Made by a program: the position numbers and the translations under genes
Assembly: GCA_002307215.1 (NCBI GenBank)
Contig: DBTU01000003.1
Coordinates: 1 to 64,000, forward strand
DNA from: Lachnoclostridium sp. UBA1308
GTDB lineage: Bacteria > Bacillota > Clostridia > Lachnospirales > Lachnospiraceae
Length of the DNA stretch: 64,000 bases
Direction: 5' to 3'
Shown here: positions 1 to 8,912 of the stretch, one piece after another
Position numbering within the stretch: position 1 is the stretch's first letter
How the letters are laid out: every line of letters begins with the position of its first letter
Notes under the pieces: model-generated
What the model was told of the DNA's origin: nothing
Seen by the model: only the letters and a program-made list of their open reading frames with translations
The model's database searches: none

Positions 1-32
1 GCGGCACTTGCTGAGCAGGCATTAAATAATAC

Positions 33-60
33 TTGTTTTTACCAAATTCTATGTTATACT
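33..60 (+). promoter_or_regulatory. Candidate sigma-A promoter of dfx
   Basis: TTGTTT (33-38) is followed after 16 bases by TATACT (55-60). It lies about 110 bases before dfx and directly before the palindrome at 66-80. Bases 1-32 may hold the end of an upstream gene, but no frame can be chosen. Confidence 0.5.
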
Positions 61-65
61 AATAA

Positions 66-80
66 TAGTAACTGTTACTA
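66..80. promoter_or_regulatory. Perfect palindromic operator candidate before dfx
   Basis: TAGTAAC-T-GTTACTA is a perfect 7-1-7 inverted repeat starting six bases after the -10 box, near the likely transcription start. This position suits a repressor site. Redox-sensing MarR or HxlR-type regulators use sites of this size, but the cognate protein is not identifiable here. Confidence 0.5.
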
Positions 81-170
81 ATATATTGATTTGAGGATTT
101 GCCTGGACGCTTTTCGGTACCTTAATAATTGATATGGAGTAAAATAAAAAAGTAAACGGAGGTAATTAAA

Positions 171-545
171 ATGGAAAAGATTGAATTTTATCGTTGTGAA
201 AAGTGCGGTAATATGGTAGCAGAAATTAAGATAGGTGGAGGAACCTTAACCTGTTGCGGAGAACCTATGACACAACTTGAGGCTAACAAGGTGGAGGCAT
301 CCCTTGAAAAACATATACCGGTACTGACCAAGGAAGGTGGCAAGATAAAAGCAGCCATCGGTTCGGTTCAACATCCTATGCTGCCGGAACACCATATTGA
401 ATGGATTGCACTTGTGGCAGACGGTAGAGTTGAGATTAAGTTCCTTGAGCCCGGTGAAGAACCGATTGCGGAATTTGTAGAAGTTGAAGCGGGTGCGGTA
501 TATGAATACTGTAATTTGCATGGGCTATGGATGGTGGAATTGTAA
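171..545 (+). CDS. dfx: Desulfoferrodoxin (superoxide reductase)
   Basis: Two-iron superoxide reductase that reduces superoxide to hydrogen peroxide in the cytoplasm using electrons from rubredoxin-type donors. The 124-residue length is normal for the family. The N-terminal desulforedoxin centre is shown by C9, C12, C28 and C29 (CEKCGN and CCGEPM). The catalytic iron ligands are visible as H48 in EKHIPV, H68 and H74 in the QHPMLPEHH stretch, and the Cys and His of EYCNLHGLW near the C-terminus. The catalytic Glu-Lys pair precedes H48. GGAGG lies upstream of the ATG with good spacing. A palindrome just after the promoter suggests repression. Rubrerythrin 2.6 kb downstream would remove the peroxide formed. 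Confidence 0.96.
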   Translation: MEKIEFYRCEKCGNMVAEIKIGGGTLTCCGEPMTQLEANKVEASLEKHIPVLTKEGGKIKAAIGSVQHPMLPEHHIEWIALVADGRVEIKFLEPGEEPIAEFVEVEAGAVYEYCNLHGLWMVEL

Positions 546-579
546 TAATAGTTATAGTAAATCATAGGAGGGTAATGTA

Positions 580-2250
580 TTGTATAACTTGTTGATAGGT
601 GGCACAGCCGGGCAGGGTATCGACACTACAACAGCAATTCTCGAGAAGCTGTTTAAGCGATCCGGATATAATGTATTTACTGTCAAGGATTTTATGTCTC
701 GTATTCGTGGTGGGCATAATTTTTCACTGATAAGGTTTGGTACTGAAGCGGTGTTATCACATAGCAGCAGGATTGATGGAATCATTGCCCTTGATGACGA
801 GACAATACATCAACACCTGAAGGAACTTAAGGAAAATGGCTTTATTCTTGGCGACAATAAGCTTATTACCCAGGATTTACGTGCTTTAAAAATCGGAATG
901 GAGGATAGGGCTAAAAACCTTGGAAATCCCCGTGTATCCGGAAGCATCGCTGTTGGTGCTGTTTTAAAGTTATTCGGAGAGAATTTGAATTATGTAGAAG
1001 ATGTTCTTCGCTCTTTTGTAAAAGAGCAATATTTTGAAGTTAATATGGCCGCAGTAAAGGAGGGCTACGCTGTAGTTGATAGCCGTTACCCTCATCTTAA
1101 CGGCAGCAGCAGTGACTGGATGCTGATTGGAGGAAGCAAAGCAGTAGCTCTTGGAGCGATAGCCGCCGGTATGAAATTCTACTGTGCTTATCCAATGTCG
1201 CCGTCTACTGTTATCATGGAGACACTAGCCTCAAAATACCATGAGGCAGAAATTGTTGTGGAGCAGGCAGAGGATGAAATCGCAGCCATAAATATGGCGA
1301 TCGGTGCCTCCTATGCCGGCGTACGAGCAATGACAGGAACCTCGGGTGGAGGGTTTTCACTTATGGTGGAAGCTCTCGGTCTTTCCGGAATGGCTGAAAT
1401 ACCACTTGTAGTGATTGATGTTCAACGGCCAGGTCCCGTAACCGGACTTCCCACACGTACGGAACAGAGTGATCTAAGATTTGTCGTCTCGGCTTCCCAA
1501 GGGGAGTTTCCGCGTATGGTAATTGCGCTTCGTAACGCTGAGGATGCATATTATCAGACAATCCGTGCATTTGAGCTTGCCGAAAGATATCAGATACCGG
1601 TGATATTGTTAAGCGATCAGTACCTTGGGGATTCTTCGTGGACAGTTAAGCCGTTTGATGCATTTCGTATCGATACTAGCGGTACAGAATATGATAACGA
1701 TGAGGAAGAGGAATACTTAAGGTATCGTTATACAAATAGTGGAATATCTCCAAGGTTAATACCCGGGAAAACAAGACATCTTGTTACAGCAGACAGTGAT
1801 GAGCATGATGAACGCGGATGGATCACAGAATCAGGCGAAGTCAGAACCCGGATGATGGATAAACGAATGAAAAAGTTAGAGAGCCTAAAGCTAGAGTTAC
1901 AGGAACCGGATTATATCGGAGATGATAATTATGACACTTTATTGATTGGATGGGGCTCAACCTGGGGACCTATATCGGAAGCGGTTAGGCTTCTAAATGA
2001 GAAAGAAGGTAAGCGTTATGCAGCCTTGGTATTCGGGGATATCTATCCGTTACCGGAGAAGCTTCTGGTGGAAAAGGCTGCGCATGCAAAATGGATTATT
2101 AACATTGAGCAGAATGCCACAGGCCAGTTTGCGGGGCTCATGCGAGAGGCAACAGGGCTTGTATGTAATGATAGTATCCTGAAGTATGACGGAAGGCAAC
2201 TGTCCGGTGAAGAAATTGTTGAACAGATATGCAAGGAGGAAACCAGATGA
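580..2250 (+). CDS. 2-oxoacid:acceptor oxidoreductase, fused gamma-alpha subunit
   Basis: Subunit of a thiamine-diphosphate, ferredoxin-linked 2-oxoacid oxidoreductase (KorA/VorB type) that oxidatively decarboxylates a 2-oxoacid to an acyl-CoA. Residues 1 to about 185 form the gamma domain (GGTAGQGIDTTT near the start). From about 190 comes the alpha subunit pyrimidine-binding domain (AYPMSPST, then EQAEDEIAAINMAIGASYAG), followed by the C-terminal alpha domain. Length 556 is usual for this fusion. The start is TTG: AGGAGG at 566-571 is correctly spaced for it, while the nearby ATG at 575 leads to a stop after a few codons. The stop overlaps the beta-subunit ATG, implying translational coupling. 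The substrate (2-oxoglutarate or branched-chain 2-oxoacid) cannot be read from the sequence. Confidence 0.93.
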   Translation: MYNLLIGGTAGQGIDTTTAILEKLFKRSGYNVFTVKDFMSRIRGGHNFSLIRFGTEAVLSHSSRIDGIIALDDETIHQHLKELKENGFILGDNKLITQDLRALKIGMEDRAKNLGNPRVSGSIAVGAVLKLFGENLNYVEDVLRSFVKEQYFEVNMAAVKEGYAVVDSRYPHLNGSSSDWMLIGGSKAVALGAIAAGMKFYCAYPMSPSTVIMETLASKYHEAEIVVEQAEDEIAAINMAIGASYAGVRAMTGTSGGGFSLMVEALGLSGMAEIPLVVIDVQRPGPVTGLPTRTEQSDLRFVVSASQGEFPRMVIALRNAEDAYYQTIRAFELAERYQIPVILLSDQYLGDSSWTVKPFDAFRIDTSGTEYDNDEEEEYLRYRYTNSGISPRLIPGKTRHLVTADSDEHDERGWITESGEVRTRMMDKRMKKLESLKLELQEPDYIGDDNYDTLLIGWGSTWGPISEAVRLLNEKEGKRYAALVFGDIYPLPEKLLVEKAAHAKWIINIEQNATGQFAGLMREATGLVCNDSILKYDGRQLSGEEIVEQICKEETR

Positions 2251-3095
2251 GCAAGGAATTTTGTACCTATGAGACAGCATGGTGTCCCGGTTGCGGAAAT
2301 TTTGTAATACTTGAATGTCTGAAAGCTGCACTGGAACAGCTTGGGAAAGACCCTTCTGAAGTTCTTGTTGCCGCAGGAATCGGCCAGGCGGCGAAAACCC
2401 CTCAGTATATCAGCACTAATTCCTTTTGCGGGCTTCACGGACGTTCGCTTCCTGCTGCAGCTGCAGCAAAGATAGCAAATGAGAAACTGACGGTGATAAT
2501 TAACTCAGGAGATGGTGACTCTTATGGAGAAGGTGGTAACCACTTTATCCATAATATCCGTCGGAACGTAGATATCACACATTTTGTCCATGATAATCAA
2601 ATCTATGCACTGACCAAGGGACAGGCTTCACCTACCTCAGTAAAGGGCCTAGTGACCGGCGTACAGACAGACGGTAACATGAATGAGCCGCTAAATCCTA
2701 TGCTGCTTGCGATTGCGGCAGGTGCGGGATTTGTGGCAAGAGCCTTTACAGGGCGAAAGGAACACCTGATTACACTGATGAAAGAGGCAATCCAATACAA
2801 GGGCTACGCGTTGGTGGATATCCTCCAACCCTGTGTAAGCCTTAATCATGTGAATACCTTTGCCTGGTATAATAAAAGAGTTTATGAACTAGATCAATCC
2901 TATGATAATTCTGACAAAATCGTGGCAATGCAAAAAGCAATGGAATTTGACGAACATATTCCAATCGGTATTATTTATCGAGAAGATAAGCATACTTATC
3001 ATCAAAAGAATGAAGTACTAAGGAATGGACTTCCGCTGCTTGACCGCAAGACAGATCCATCCGTTGTGAATAAATTCATTCAGTCGTATATATAA
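2247..3095 (+). CDS. 2-oxoacid:acceptor oxidoreductase, beta subunit
   Basis: Thiamine-diphosphate-binding beta subunit (282 residues), partner of the preceding gene. CPGCGN near residue 13 and the diphosphate/magnesium motif starting GDGDSYGEGGN mark the cofactor site, and TKGQASPTS is typical of KorB-like proteins. The start is the ATG at 2247, which overlaps the alpha stop as ATGA; AAGGAGG at 2233-2239 serves it. An in-frame ATG at 2229 lacks such a site. No separate ferredoxin-like delta subunit lies nearby, so the enzyme is probably a two-polypeptide complex that passes electrons to soluble ferredoxin. Confidence 0.93.
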   Translation: MSKEFCTYETAWCPGCGNFVILECLKAALEQLGKDPSEVLVAAGIGQAAKTPQYISTNSFCGLHGRSLPAAAAAKIANEKLTVIINSGDGDSYGEGGNHFIHNIRRNVDITHFVHDNQIYALTKGQASPTSVKGLVTGVQTDGNMNEPLNPMLLAIAAGAGFVARAFTGRKEHLITLMKEAIQYKGYALVDILQPCVSLNHVNTFAWYNKRVYELDQSYDNSDKIVAMQKAMEFDEHIPIGIIYREDKHTYHQKNEVLRNGLPLLDRKTDPSVVNKFIQSYI

Positions 3096-3168
3096 TCATA
3101 TTAGTTACACTATCTATATTAGACTTATGACAACCGAACAAATCATATAATCTTAAGGAGGCAATAAA

Positions 3169-3723
3169 ATGGCTGTTAAAAATGCAATGACATCAGATTT
3201 TCTTCACTCTGCTTACGGCGGTGAGAGTATGGCGCATATGAGATATTTGATTTGGGGTGATATGGCAAAAAAAGAGGGCTTTCAAAATATTGCGAAGCTG
3301 TTTGAAGCAATCGCATATGCGGAAAGAGTTCATGCGGGTAATCATTTTAAAGAGATAGGCGGCGATACGGTAGATGCTACAATAACCGCAGGAGCTGTAT
3401 TTGGTCCCGGGAAGACGGTGGATAACCTTCAGGGTGCAATTGACGGAGAGCTTCATGAGGTAAACCAGATGTATCCGGTCTATCTAAATGCTGCAGAGTT
3501 TCAGAATGAAGCAGGAGCCAAGCGCAGTTTTTATTACGCCTTGGAAGCAGAAAAAATACATGCAGATCTCTTTGCTAAAGCTCAGGCTGCAGCAAAAGAG
3601 GGCAGTGATTTCGAACTAAAAAATATTTATATTTGCCCGGTCTGCGGACACACGGTTCTCGATGGGGCTCCGGACAATTGTCCGGTCTGTGGTGCCAAGA
3701 AGGAAATGTATAAGGAATTTTAG
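3169..3723 (+). CDS. rbr: Rubrerythrin
   Basis: Cytoplasmic NADH/rubredoxin-dependent peroxidase. Residues 1 to about 145 form the ferritin-like four-helix diiron domain, with glutamate/histidine motifs in GGESMAHMRY, EAIAYAERVHAGNH, EVNQM and ALEAEKIHADLF. The C-terminal 35 residues form a rubredoxin-like FeS4 site (CPVCGH and CPVCGAKK). Length 184 fits classical rubrerythrins. AAGGAGG sits eight bases before the ATG. It likely removes peroxide made by the superoxide reductase at 171. The 72-base gap from the oxidoreductase genes leaves it open whether it has its own promoter. Confidence 0.96.
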   Translation: MAVKNAMTSDFLHSAYGGESMAHMRYLIWGDMAKKEGFQNIAKLFEAIAYAERVHAGNHFKEIGGDTVDATITAGAVFGPGKTVDNLQGAIDGELHEVNQMYPVYLNAAEFQNEAGAKRSFYYALEAEKIHADLFAKAQAAAKEGSDFELKNIYICPVCGHTVLDGAPDNCPVCGAKKEMYKEF

Positions 3724-3737
3724 TAATCAATCATATT

Positions 3738-3784
3738 TGCGGAGTAAATATCTGAATAATAAGTATCTGCGGAGTAAATATCTG
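3738..3784. repeat. 17-bp direct repeat, two copies
   Basis: TGCGGAGTAAATATCTG occurs at 3738-3754 and again at 3768-3784, a 30-base period. A partial third unit (TGTAAATATC) follows. It lies just after the rubrerythrin stop and does not form a hairpin. Function unknown; slippage or a regulator-binding array are both possible. Confidence 0.7.
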
Positions 3785-3828
3785 TAGTGTAAATATCGAA
3801 AGAGGCGTTGTAATATTGTATATTGAAT

Positions 3829-3869
3829 AGGCTTTTGTGTATGGGATAATCATACCGAAAGCCTTTTTT
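3829..3869 (+). terminator. Rho-independent terminator after rubrerythrin
   Basis: AGGCTTT (3829-3835) pairs with AAAGCCT (3858-3864). An inner GTATG/CATAC stem extends the hairpin, and a run of six T follows. It ends the rubrerythrin transcript within the 411-base gene-free stretch before dnaE; apart from this, the direct repeat and the dnaE promoter nothing else was seen there. Confidence 0.75.
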
Positions 3870-4031
3870 GTTGAAAAATTATGTTATATATCAGCGCAGG
3901 CAATGTGCCTTAGCGTAAATATTGGTTCACACAGCTTTGCTTGCCAAACGACTGTCAAAAATCGGTTGATTGTATATGTAAATATACCGAAAAGGGGGAT
4001 ATATTACACTGATTTGTCGGGCTTTTTTTGA

Positions 4032-4060
4032 TTGACAACTGATTTGCACTGACATATGAT
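4032..4060 (+). promoter_or_regulatory. Sigma-A promoter of dnaE
   Basis: TTGACA (4032-4037), a 17-base spacer and TATGAT (4055-4060) give a near-consensus promoter 75 bases before the dnaE start. Confidence 0.8.
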
Positions 4061-4134
4061 ATTTTTAGCGAAATATTAAGAAGAAAATGAATGTCAGTTG
4101 AGTTAATAGAGCAAGCTGGAGAAGAGGATACCTC

Positions 4135-7100
4135 ATGAATTATACACATCTGCATGTACATACGGAATACAGTTTACTTGACGGCTCCAGTAAGATTAAA
4201 GAGCTTGTACATCGCGCTAAGGAGCTCGGGATGGACAGTCTCGCGATTACCGATCATGGTGTTATGTACGGAGTCATCGATTTCTATAAAGCCTGTTTGG
4301 CGGAGGGTATTAAACCTATCATCGGCTGTGAGGTTTATGTTGCACCTAATTCAAGATACGACCGCGAGAACGGTGCTTCGGATGAGAGATACCATCACCT
4401 TGTTTTACTGGCGGAGAATAATACCGGATATCAGAATTTGATGAAAATAGTATCCAAGGGTTTTTTGGAAGGCTTTTATTATAAACCGAGAGTGGATTAT
4501 GAGGTGCTTTCACAGTACAGTGAAGGTATCACCGCGCTGAGCGCTTGTCTTGCCGGAGAGGTTGCGGGAAACATTCTGAAAGGCTTTTATGCCGAGGCAA
4601 GGAGTGCAGCCTTAAAACTGCAAGATATATTCGGGGAAGGGCATTTCTTTCTGGAGCTTCAAGATCATGGAATGCAGGAGCAGAAGACTGTTAATCAAGG
4701 AATGCTACGTCTGTCACAGGACACAGGAATTAAACTAGTTGCAACAAATGATGTACATTACACCTTTGCGGAGGATGCCGTTCCGCATGATATCCTTCTG
4801 TGTATCCAGACGCAGAAAAAAGTGAATGATGAAAACCGTATGCGCTATGAGGGTGGGCAGTATTATTTGAAATCACCCGAGGAGATGCTTACGGTCTTTC
4901 CATATGCGAAGGAGGCACTTGAGAATACACATGAAATTGCAGATAGATGTAATGTAACGATTACCTTCGGTGAATATAAGTTGCCCTTATATCCTGTTCC
5001 GGAACCCTATGAAGCGTTTGAGTATCTGAATACACTATGTCGCGAAGGTATGCAGGAGCGATATCATCCGGTAACAGACGAGCTATGGGAACGTCTGGAT
5101 TATGAACTTGATACCATTAAAAACATGGGCTTCATAGATTATTTCCTGATTGTATGGGACTTTATTAAATATGCCAGGGATAATGATATTATAGTGGGTC
5201 CGGGAAGGGGAAGTGCGGCAGGTTCCATCGTATCCTATTCCCTTGGAATTACGGATATTGACCCGATTAAATTCAGTCTTCTGTTCGAGCGCTTCTTAAA
5301 TCCGGAGCGGCTTACAATGCCCGATATTGATATTGACTTCTGTTATGAACGCAGGCAGGAGGTTATCAATTATGTTACCGCTAAGTATGGTAAGGATAAA
5401 GTGGTTCAGATCGTAACCTTTGGTACGATGGCAGCGAGGGGTGTCCTCCGTGATGTCGGCAGGGCTCTTGATATATCCTATGCGCAAGTGGATACCATTG
5501 CAAAGATGATACCGACCGAGCTTGGCATTACAATTGATAAGGCTTTAAGCGCCAATAAGGAGCTGAATCAGCTTTATGAAAGTAACCAGGAAGTTAAATA
5601 TCTGATTGACATGTCAAAGAGGCTTGAGGGCTTGCCAAGGCATACTTCGATGCATGCTGCCGGTGTGGTAATCGGCAAGTCAAGCATTGATGAATATGTA
5701 CCGTTATCCCGTTCCTCCGACGAGTCTGTCACAACTCAGTTCACGATGACAACACTGGAGGAGTTAGGACTTCTGAAAATGGATTTTCTTGGACTTCGGA
5801 CTCTTACGGTCATTCAGAATGCACAACGCTTGGTAAATAAAAAAAGAGATAACCTGAATAAATTTGACATTAAGAAGATAGATTATAATGATAGTATGGT
5901 CTATGATTTAATTGCATCAGGAAGGACCGAGGGTATCTTCCAGCTGGAAAGTTCGGGTATGAAAAGCTTTATGAAGGAATTAAAGGCCCGAACAATCGAA
6001 GATGTCATTGCAGGAATTGCTTTATATCGACCGGGGCCGATGGATTTTATTCCAAAGTATATTAAAGGCAAGAACGATATGGCGCATATCAGCTATGAAT
6101 GCCCGCAATTAGAGCCGATTTTGGCGCCAACCTACGGCTGTATCGTATATCAAGAGCAGGTTATGCAGATTGTGCGTGATTTGGCAGGTTACAGCTTTGG
6201 TAGAAGTGATCTTGTTCGCCGTGCGATGTCCAAGAAGAAGGAATCGGTCATGATTAAGGAGCGACAGACCTTCGTCTACGGTAATCCGGAGGAGGGGGTC
6301 ATAGGCTGTATTGACAACGGGATAGAAGAAGCAGTAGCCAATCATATCTTTGATGAGATGATGGATTTTGCTAACTATGCCTTTAATAAATCCCATGCCG
6401 CAGCTTATGCAGTCGTCTCCTATGAAACTGCGTATTTAAAGTGCTATTATCCGGTAGAATTCATGGCGGCCTTAATGACCTCCGTGATTGATAATCCCGG
6501 AAAGGTATCGGAATATATCTATACCTGCAGGCAGATGAATATAGAAATCCTGCCGCCCGACATTAATGAAGGTGATGCGGTCTTTACCGTATCAGGTGGA
6601 GCAATCCGCTATGCATTGTCTGCAATTAAGGGTGTCGGAAAGCCGGTCATCGAGGCTATTGTCGTGGAGCGGGAAGAGAATGGCCCCTTCAAGAGTCTGA
6701 AGGATTTTACGGCCAGATTATCAGGGAAGGAAGTCAATAAACGTACCGTCGAAAGCTTTATCAAGGCAGGTGTCTTTTGTAATCTGCACCTCAATCGCAG
6801 GCAGCTTATGTTAAGCTATGTACAGATTATTGATAGTATTGCGGCTGATAAAAAAAGATCGCTTACCGGACAGATGTCTTTGTTTGATTTTGCAAATGAG
6901 GAAGAGAAGCAAGAATATGAGGTGGCACTTCCGGATGTCAGTGAATATGGCAAGGATCAGCTTCTTGCTTTTGAAAAAGAAGTACTTGGTATCTATGTCA
7001 GCGGACATCCGTTGGAGGAATATGAGAGTCGTATCCAGAAGAATGTAACTGCAAGTTCGAACGATTTTACCATTGATGAGGAGACGGAAAAACCTAAGGT

Positions 7101-7623
7101 TAAGGACGGAAGCATAGAGCTGATTGGCGGAATGGTAACAGCCAAGACAATCAAAACAACACGTAATAACAGCATGATGGCCTTTATCGCTCTGGAGGAT
7201 TTGTTTGGAACCGTTGAGGTAATCATTTTTCCGAGGGATTATGAAAAATTTAAGTCGATGATAGAGATTGATCAGAAAATCTTTGTCCGAGGCAAGGTGA
7301 CTGTGGAGGAAGAGAAGGCGGCTAAGCTGATTTGTCAGGATATTATACCCTTTGATAGTATTGTGCAGGAGGTATGGATTAAGTATAAGGATCAAGAAGC
7401 CTTCCGGAAAGACGAACAAGCATTGTATTCTTTACTGAATGAATATGATGGAAATGATTCGGTCGTAATATATTGCGAGGAAGAAAAATGCATGAAAAAA
7501 CTCCCAAAAAGCAAGGGCATCCATGCAAATGAGGACTTAATGCAACGGCTTTCGACAATTTATTCAGAAGAAAATGTACGAATTACAGAAAAGAGTATTG
7601 AAAAACCTAGCAAAATAGATTAG
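4135..7623 (+). CDS. dnaE: DNA polymerase III alpha subunit
   Basis: Replicative DNA polymerase alpha subunit of the DnaE type, 1162 residues as in the family. The N-terminal PHP domain starts with HLHVHTEYSLLDG and continues with SLAITDHGVMYG. The polymerase catalytic aspartates lie in PDIDIDF near residue 397, after the GPGRGSAAGS motif. A helix-hairpin-helix region around residues 825-900 and an OB-fold around 985-1075 (GGMVTAKTIKTTRN onward) follow. In clostridia DnaE usually acts together with PolC. Its own strong promoter lies upstream and pfkA follows after 44 bases, so the two may be cotranscribed. Confidence 0.97.
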   Translation: MNYTHLHVHTEYSLLDGSSKIKELVHRAKELGMDSLAITDHGVMYGVIDFYKACLAEGIKPIIGCEVYVAPNSRYDRENGASDERYHHLVLLAENNTGYQNLMKIVSKGFLEGFYYKPRVDYEVLSQYSEGITALSACLAGEVAGNILKGFYAEARSAALKLQDIFGEGHFFLELQDHGMQEQKTVNQGMLRLSQDTGIKLVATNDVHYTFAEDAVPHDILLCIQTQKKVNDENRMRYEGGQYYLKSPEEMLTVFPYAKEALENTHEIADRCNVTITFGEYKLPLYPVPEPYEAFEYLNTLCREGMQERYHPVTDELWERLDYELDTIKNMGFIDYFLIVWDFIKYARDNDIIVGPGRGSAAGSIVSYSLGITDIDPIKFSLLFERFLNPERLTMPDIDIDFCYERRQEVINYVTAKYGKDKVVQIVTFGTMAARGVLRDVGRALDISYAQVDTIAKMIPTELGITIDKALSANKELNQLYESNQEVKYLIDMSKRLEGLPRHTSMHAAGVVIGKSSIDEYVPLSRSSDESVTTQFTMTTLEELGLLKMDFLGLRTLTVIQNAQRLVNKKRDNLNKFDIKKIDYNDSMVYDLIASGRTEGIFQLESSGMKSFMKELKARTIEDVIAGIALYRPGPMDFIPKYIKGKNDMAHISYECPQLEPILAPTYGCIVYQEQVMQIVRDLAGYSFGRSDLVRRAMSKKKESVMIKERQTFVYGNPEEGVIGCIDNGIEEAVANHIFDEMMDFANYAFNKSHAAAYAVVSYETAYLKCYYPVEFMAALMTSVIDNPGKVSEYIYTCRQMNIEILPPDINEGDAVFTVSGGAIRYALSAIKGVGKPVIEAIVVEREENGPFKSLKDFTARLSGKEVNKRTVESFIKAGVFCNLHLNRRQLMLSYVQIIDSIAADKKRSLTGQMSLFDFANEEEKQEYEVALPDVSEYGKDQLLAFEKEVLGIYVSGHPLEEYESRIQKNVTASSNDFTIDEETEKPKVKDGSIELIGGMVTAKTIKTTRNNSMMAFIALEDLFGTVEVIIFPRDYEKFKSMIEIDQKIFVRGKVTVEEEKAAKLICQDIIPFDSIVQEVWIKYKDQEAFRKDEQALYSLLNEYDGNDSVVIYCEEEKCMKKLPKSKGIHANEDLMQRLSTIYSEENVRITEKSIEKPSKID

Positions 7624-7667
7624 AATACAGTCATTGTTTCTTTGTTAATTAATCGGAGGTTATAATA

Positions 7668-8639
7668 ATGAGTAATGTTAAAACGATCGGAGTATTGACC
7701 AGTGGCGGGGATGCGCCCGGTATGAATGCTGCAATCAGAGCGGTTGTCAGAACCGGACTGGCAGCAGGACTTAAAGTGAAAGGTATCAGAAGAGGATACA
7801 GCGGGCTGTTAGAGGAAGACATTGTAGATATGGATTCCAGAAGTGTATCAGATATTATACAAAGAGGCGGTACTATTTTATATACCGCACGTTGTCCCGA
7901 GCTATTAAAGCCTGAGGTGCAGGATAAAGCAGTAGAAATCTGTAGGAAATATGAGATTGACGGACTGGTGGTTATCGGTGGTGACGGTTCCTTTCGAGGA
8001 GCACAGGATCTTGCTCGAAAAGGGATTAATGCAGTAGGCGTTCCGGGAACGATTGATCTGGATATTACCTGCACTGATTATACCATCGGTTTTGATACTG
8101 CGGTGAATACAGCCATGGAGACAATCGATAAGGTAAGAGATACCTCCACCTCCCATGAAAGATGCAGCATCATCGAGGTTATGGGAAGACATGCGGGATA
8201 TATTGCATTATGGAGCGGTATTGCTAACGGCGCGGAAGAAATCTTGATTTCAGAACGTTATGATTATGATGAGCAGAGAATTATTAACAATATCATTGAA
8301 AAGCGCAAGACAGGCAAGAAGCATTATATTATCGTAAATGCGGAAGGTGTCGGTGATTCCAATGGTATGGCAAAGAGAATAGAAGCTGCGACAGGAATGG
8401 AAACCAGAGCAACGATTATCGGCTACGCACAAAGGGGCGGAAGCCCGACTGCAATCGATCGGGTATTTGCTTCCATGATGGGAGCAAGAGCCGTAGATTT
8501 ATTGGTTGAGGGAAAGACAAAGCGTATTGTTGGTTACAGAGAAGGTCATTTGGTAGATTATGATATCATTGAAGGACTGGCTATGAAGAAGGATGTTGAT
8601 CAGTATATGTATGATTTATCCATCCGGTTATCAAGATAA
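7668..8639 (+). CDS. pfkA: ATP-dependent 6-phosphofructokinase
   Basis: Glycolytic enzyme converting fructose 6-phosphate and ATP to fructose 1,6-bisphosphate. Length 323 matches bacterial PfkA. The nucleotide site is shown by TSGGDAPGMNAAIR at the N-terminus and by GGDGSFRGA, whose second glycine-containing GGDGS marks ATP rather than pyrophosphate use. The catalytic loop is PGTIDLD: both aspartates are kept, while the usual intervening Asn is Leu. Substrate motifs MGRHAGYIA and the arginines of RATIIGYAQRGGSPT are present. CGGAGG precedes the ATG. It lies directly after dnaE and ends at a strong terminator (8713-8754). Confidence 0.96.
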   Translation: MSNVKTIGVLTSGGDAPGMNAAIRAVVRTGLAAGLKVKGIRRGYSGLLEEDIVDMDSRSVSDIIQRGGTILYTARCPELLKPEVQDKAVEICRKYEIDGLVVIGGDGSFRGAQDLARKGINAVGVPGTIDLDITCTDYTIGFDTAVNTAMETIDKVRDTSTSHERCSIIEVMGRHAGYIALWSGIANGAEEILISERYDYDEQRIINNIIEKRKTGKKHYIIVNAEGVGDSNGMAKRIEAATGMETRATIIGYAQRGGSPTAIDRVFASMMGARAVDLLVEGKTKRIVGYREGHLVDYDIIEGLAMKKDVDQYMYDLSIRLSR

Positions 8640-8712
8640 TTAATATAGACATTTTAAAGGATTGGCTACTCTACTGACGAGTTATCAGTTTTAGAAATTA
8701 TAGTTTTAGATA

Positions 8713-8754
8713 ATGATATTGCAAGCGAAAATTTTCTTGCAGTATCATTTTTTT
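8713..8754 (+). terminator. Rho-independent terminator after pfkA
   Basis: ATGATATTGCAAG (8713-8725) pairs with CTTGCAGTATCAT (8736-8748), a 13-base stem with one wobble, followed by a run of T. Confidence 0.9.
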
Positions 8755-8823
8755 GGAACGCTTTCGTATATTATGGCGTCTAATGAGTAGAAGGGGAGCT
8801 TTATGTTTACATCCATTTCATTA

Positions 8824-8852
8824 TTTACATCATTTGTCGGGACATGTATACT
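8824..8852 (+). promoter_or_regulatory. Promoter of the ECF sigma factor operon
   Basis: TTTACA (8824-8829), 17-base spacer, TATACT (8847-8852), 60 bases before the sigma factor start. It looks like a housekeeping promoter rather than an ECF-type one. Confidence 0.7.
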
Positions 8853-8912
8853 ATATTTAGTTATGCGAAAGCATGAGATAGATTTTGAAGTATAGTATAG
8901 GGGGATATAAGG

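Noticed and set aside
3837..4031. 64-codon open frame between rubrerythrin and dnaE
   Set aside because: It starts inside a terminator hairpin, has no ribosome binding site and a composition unlike protein.
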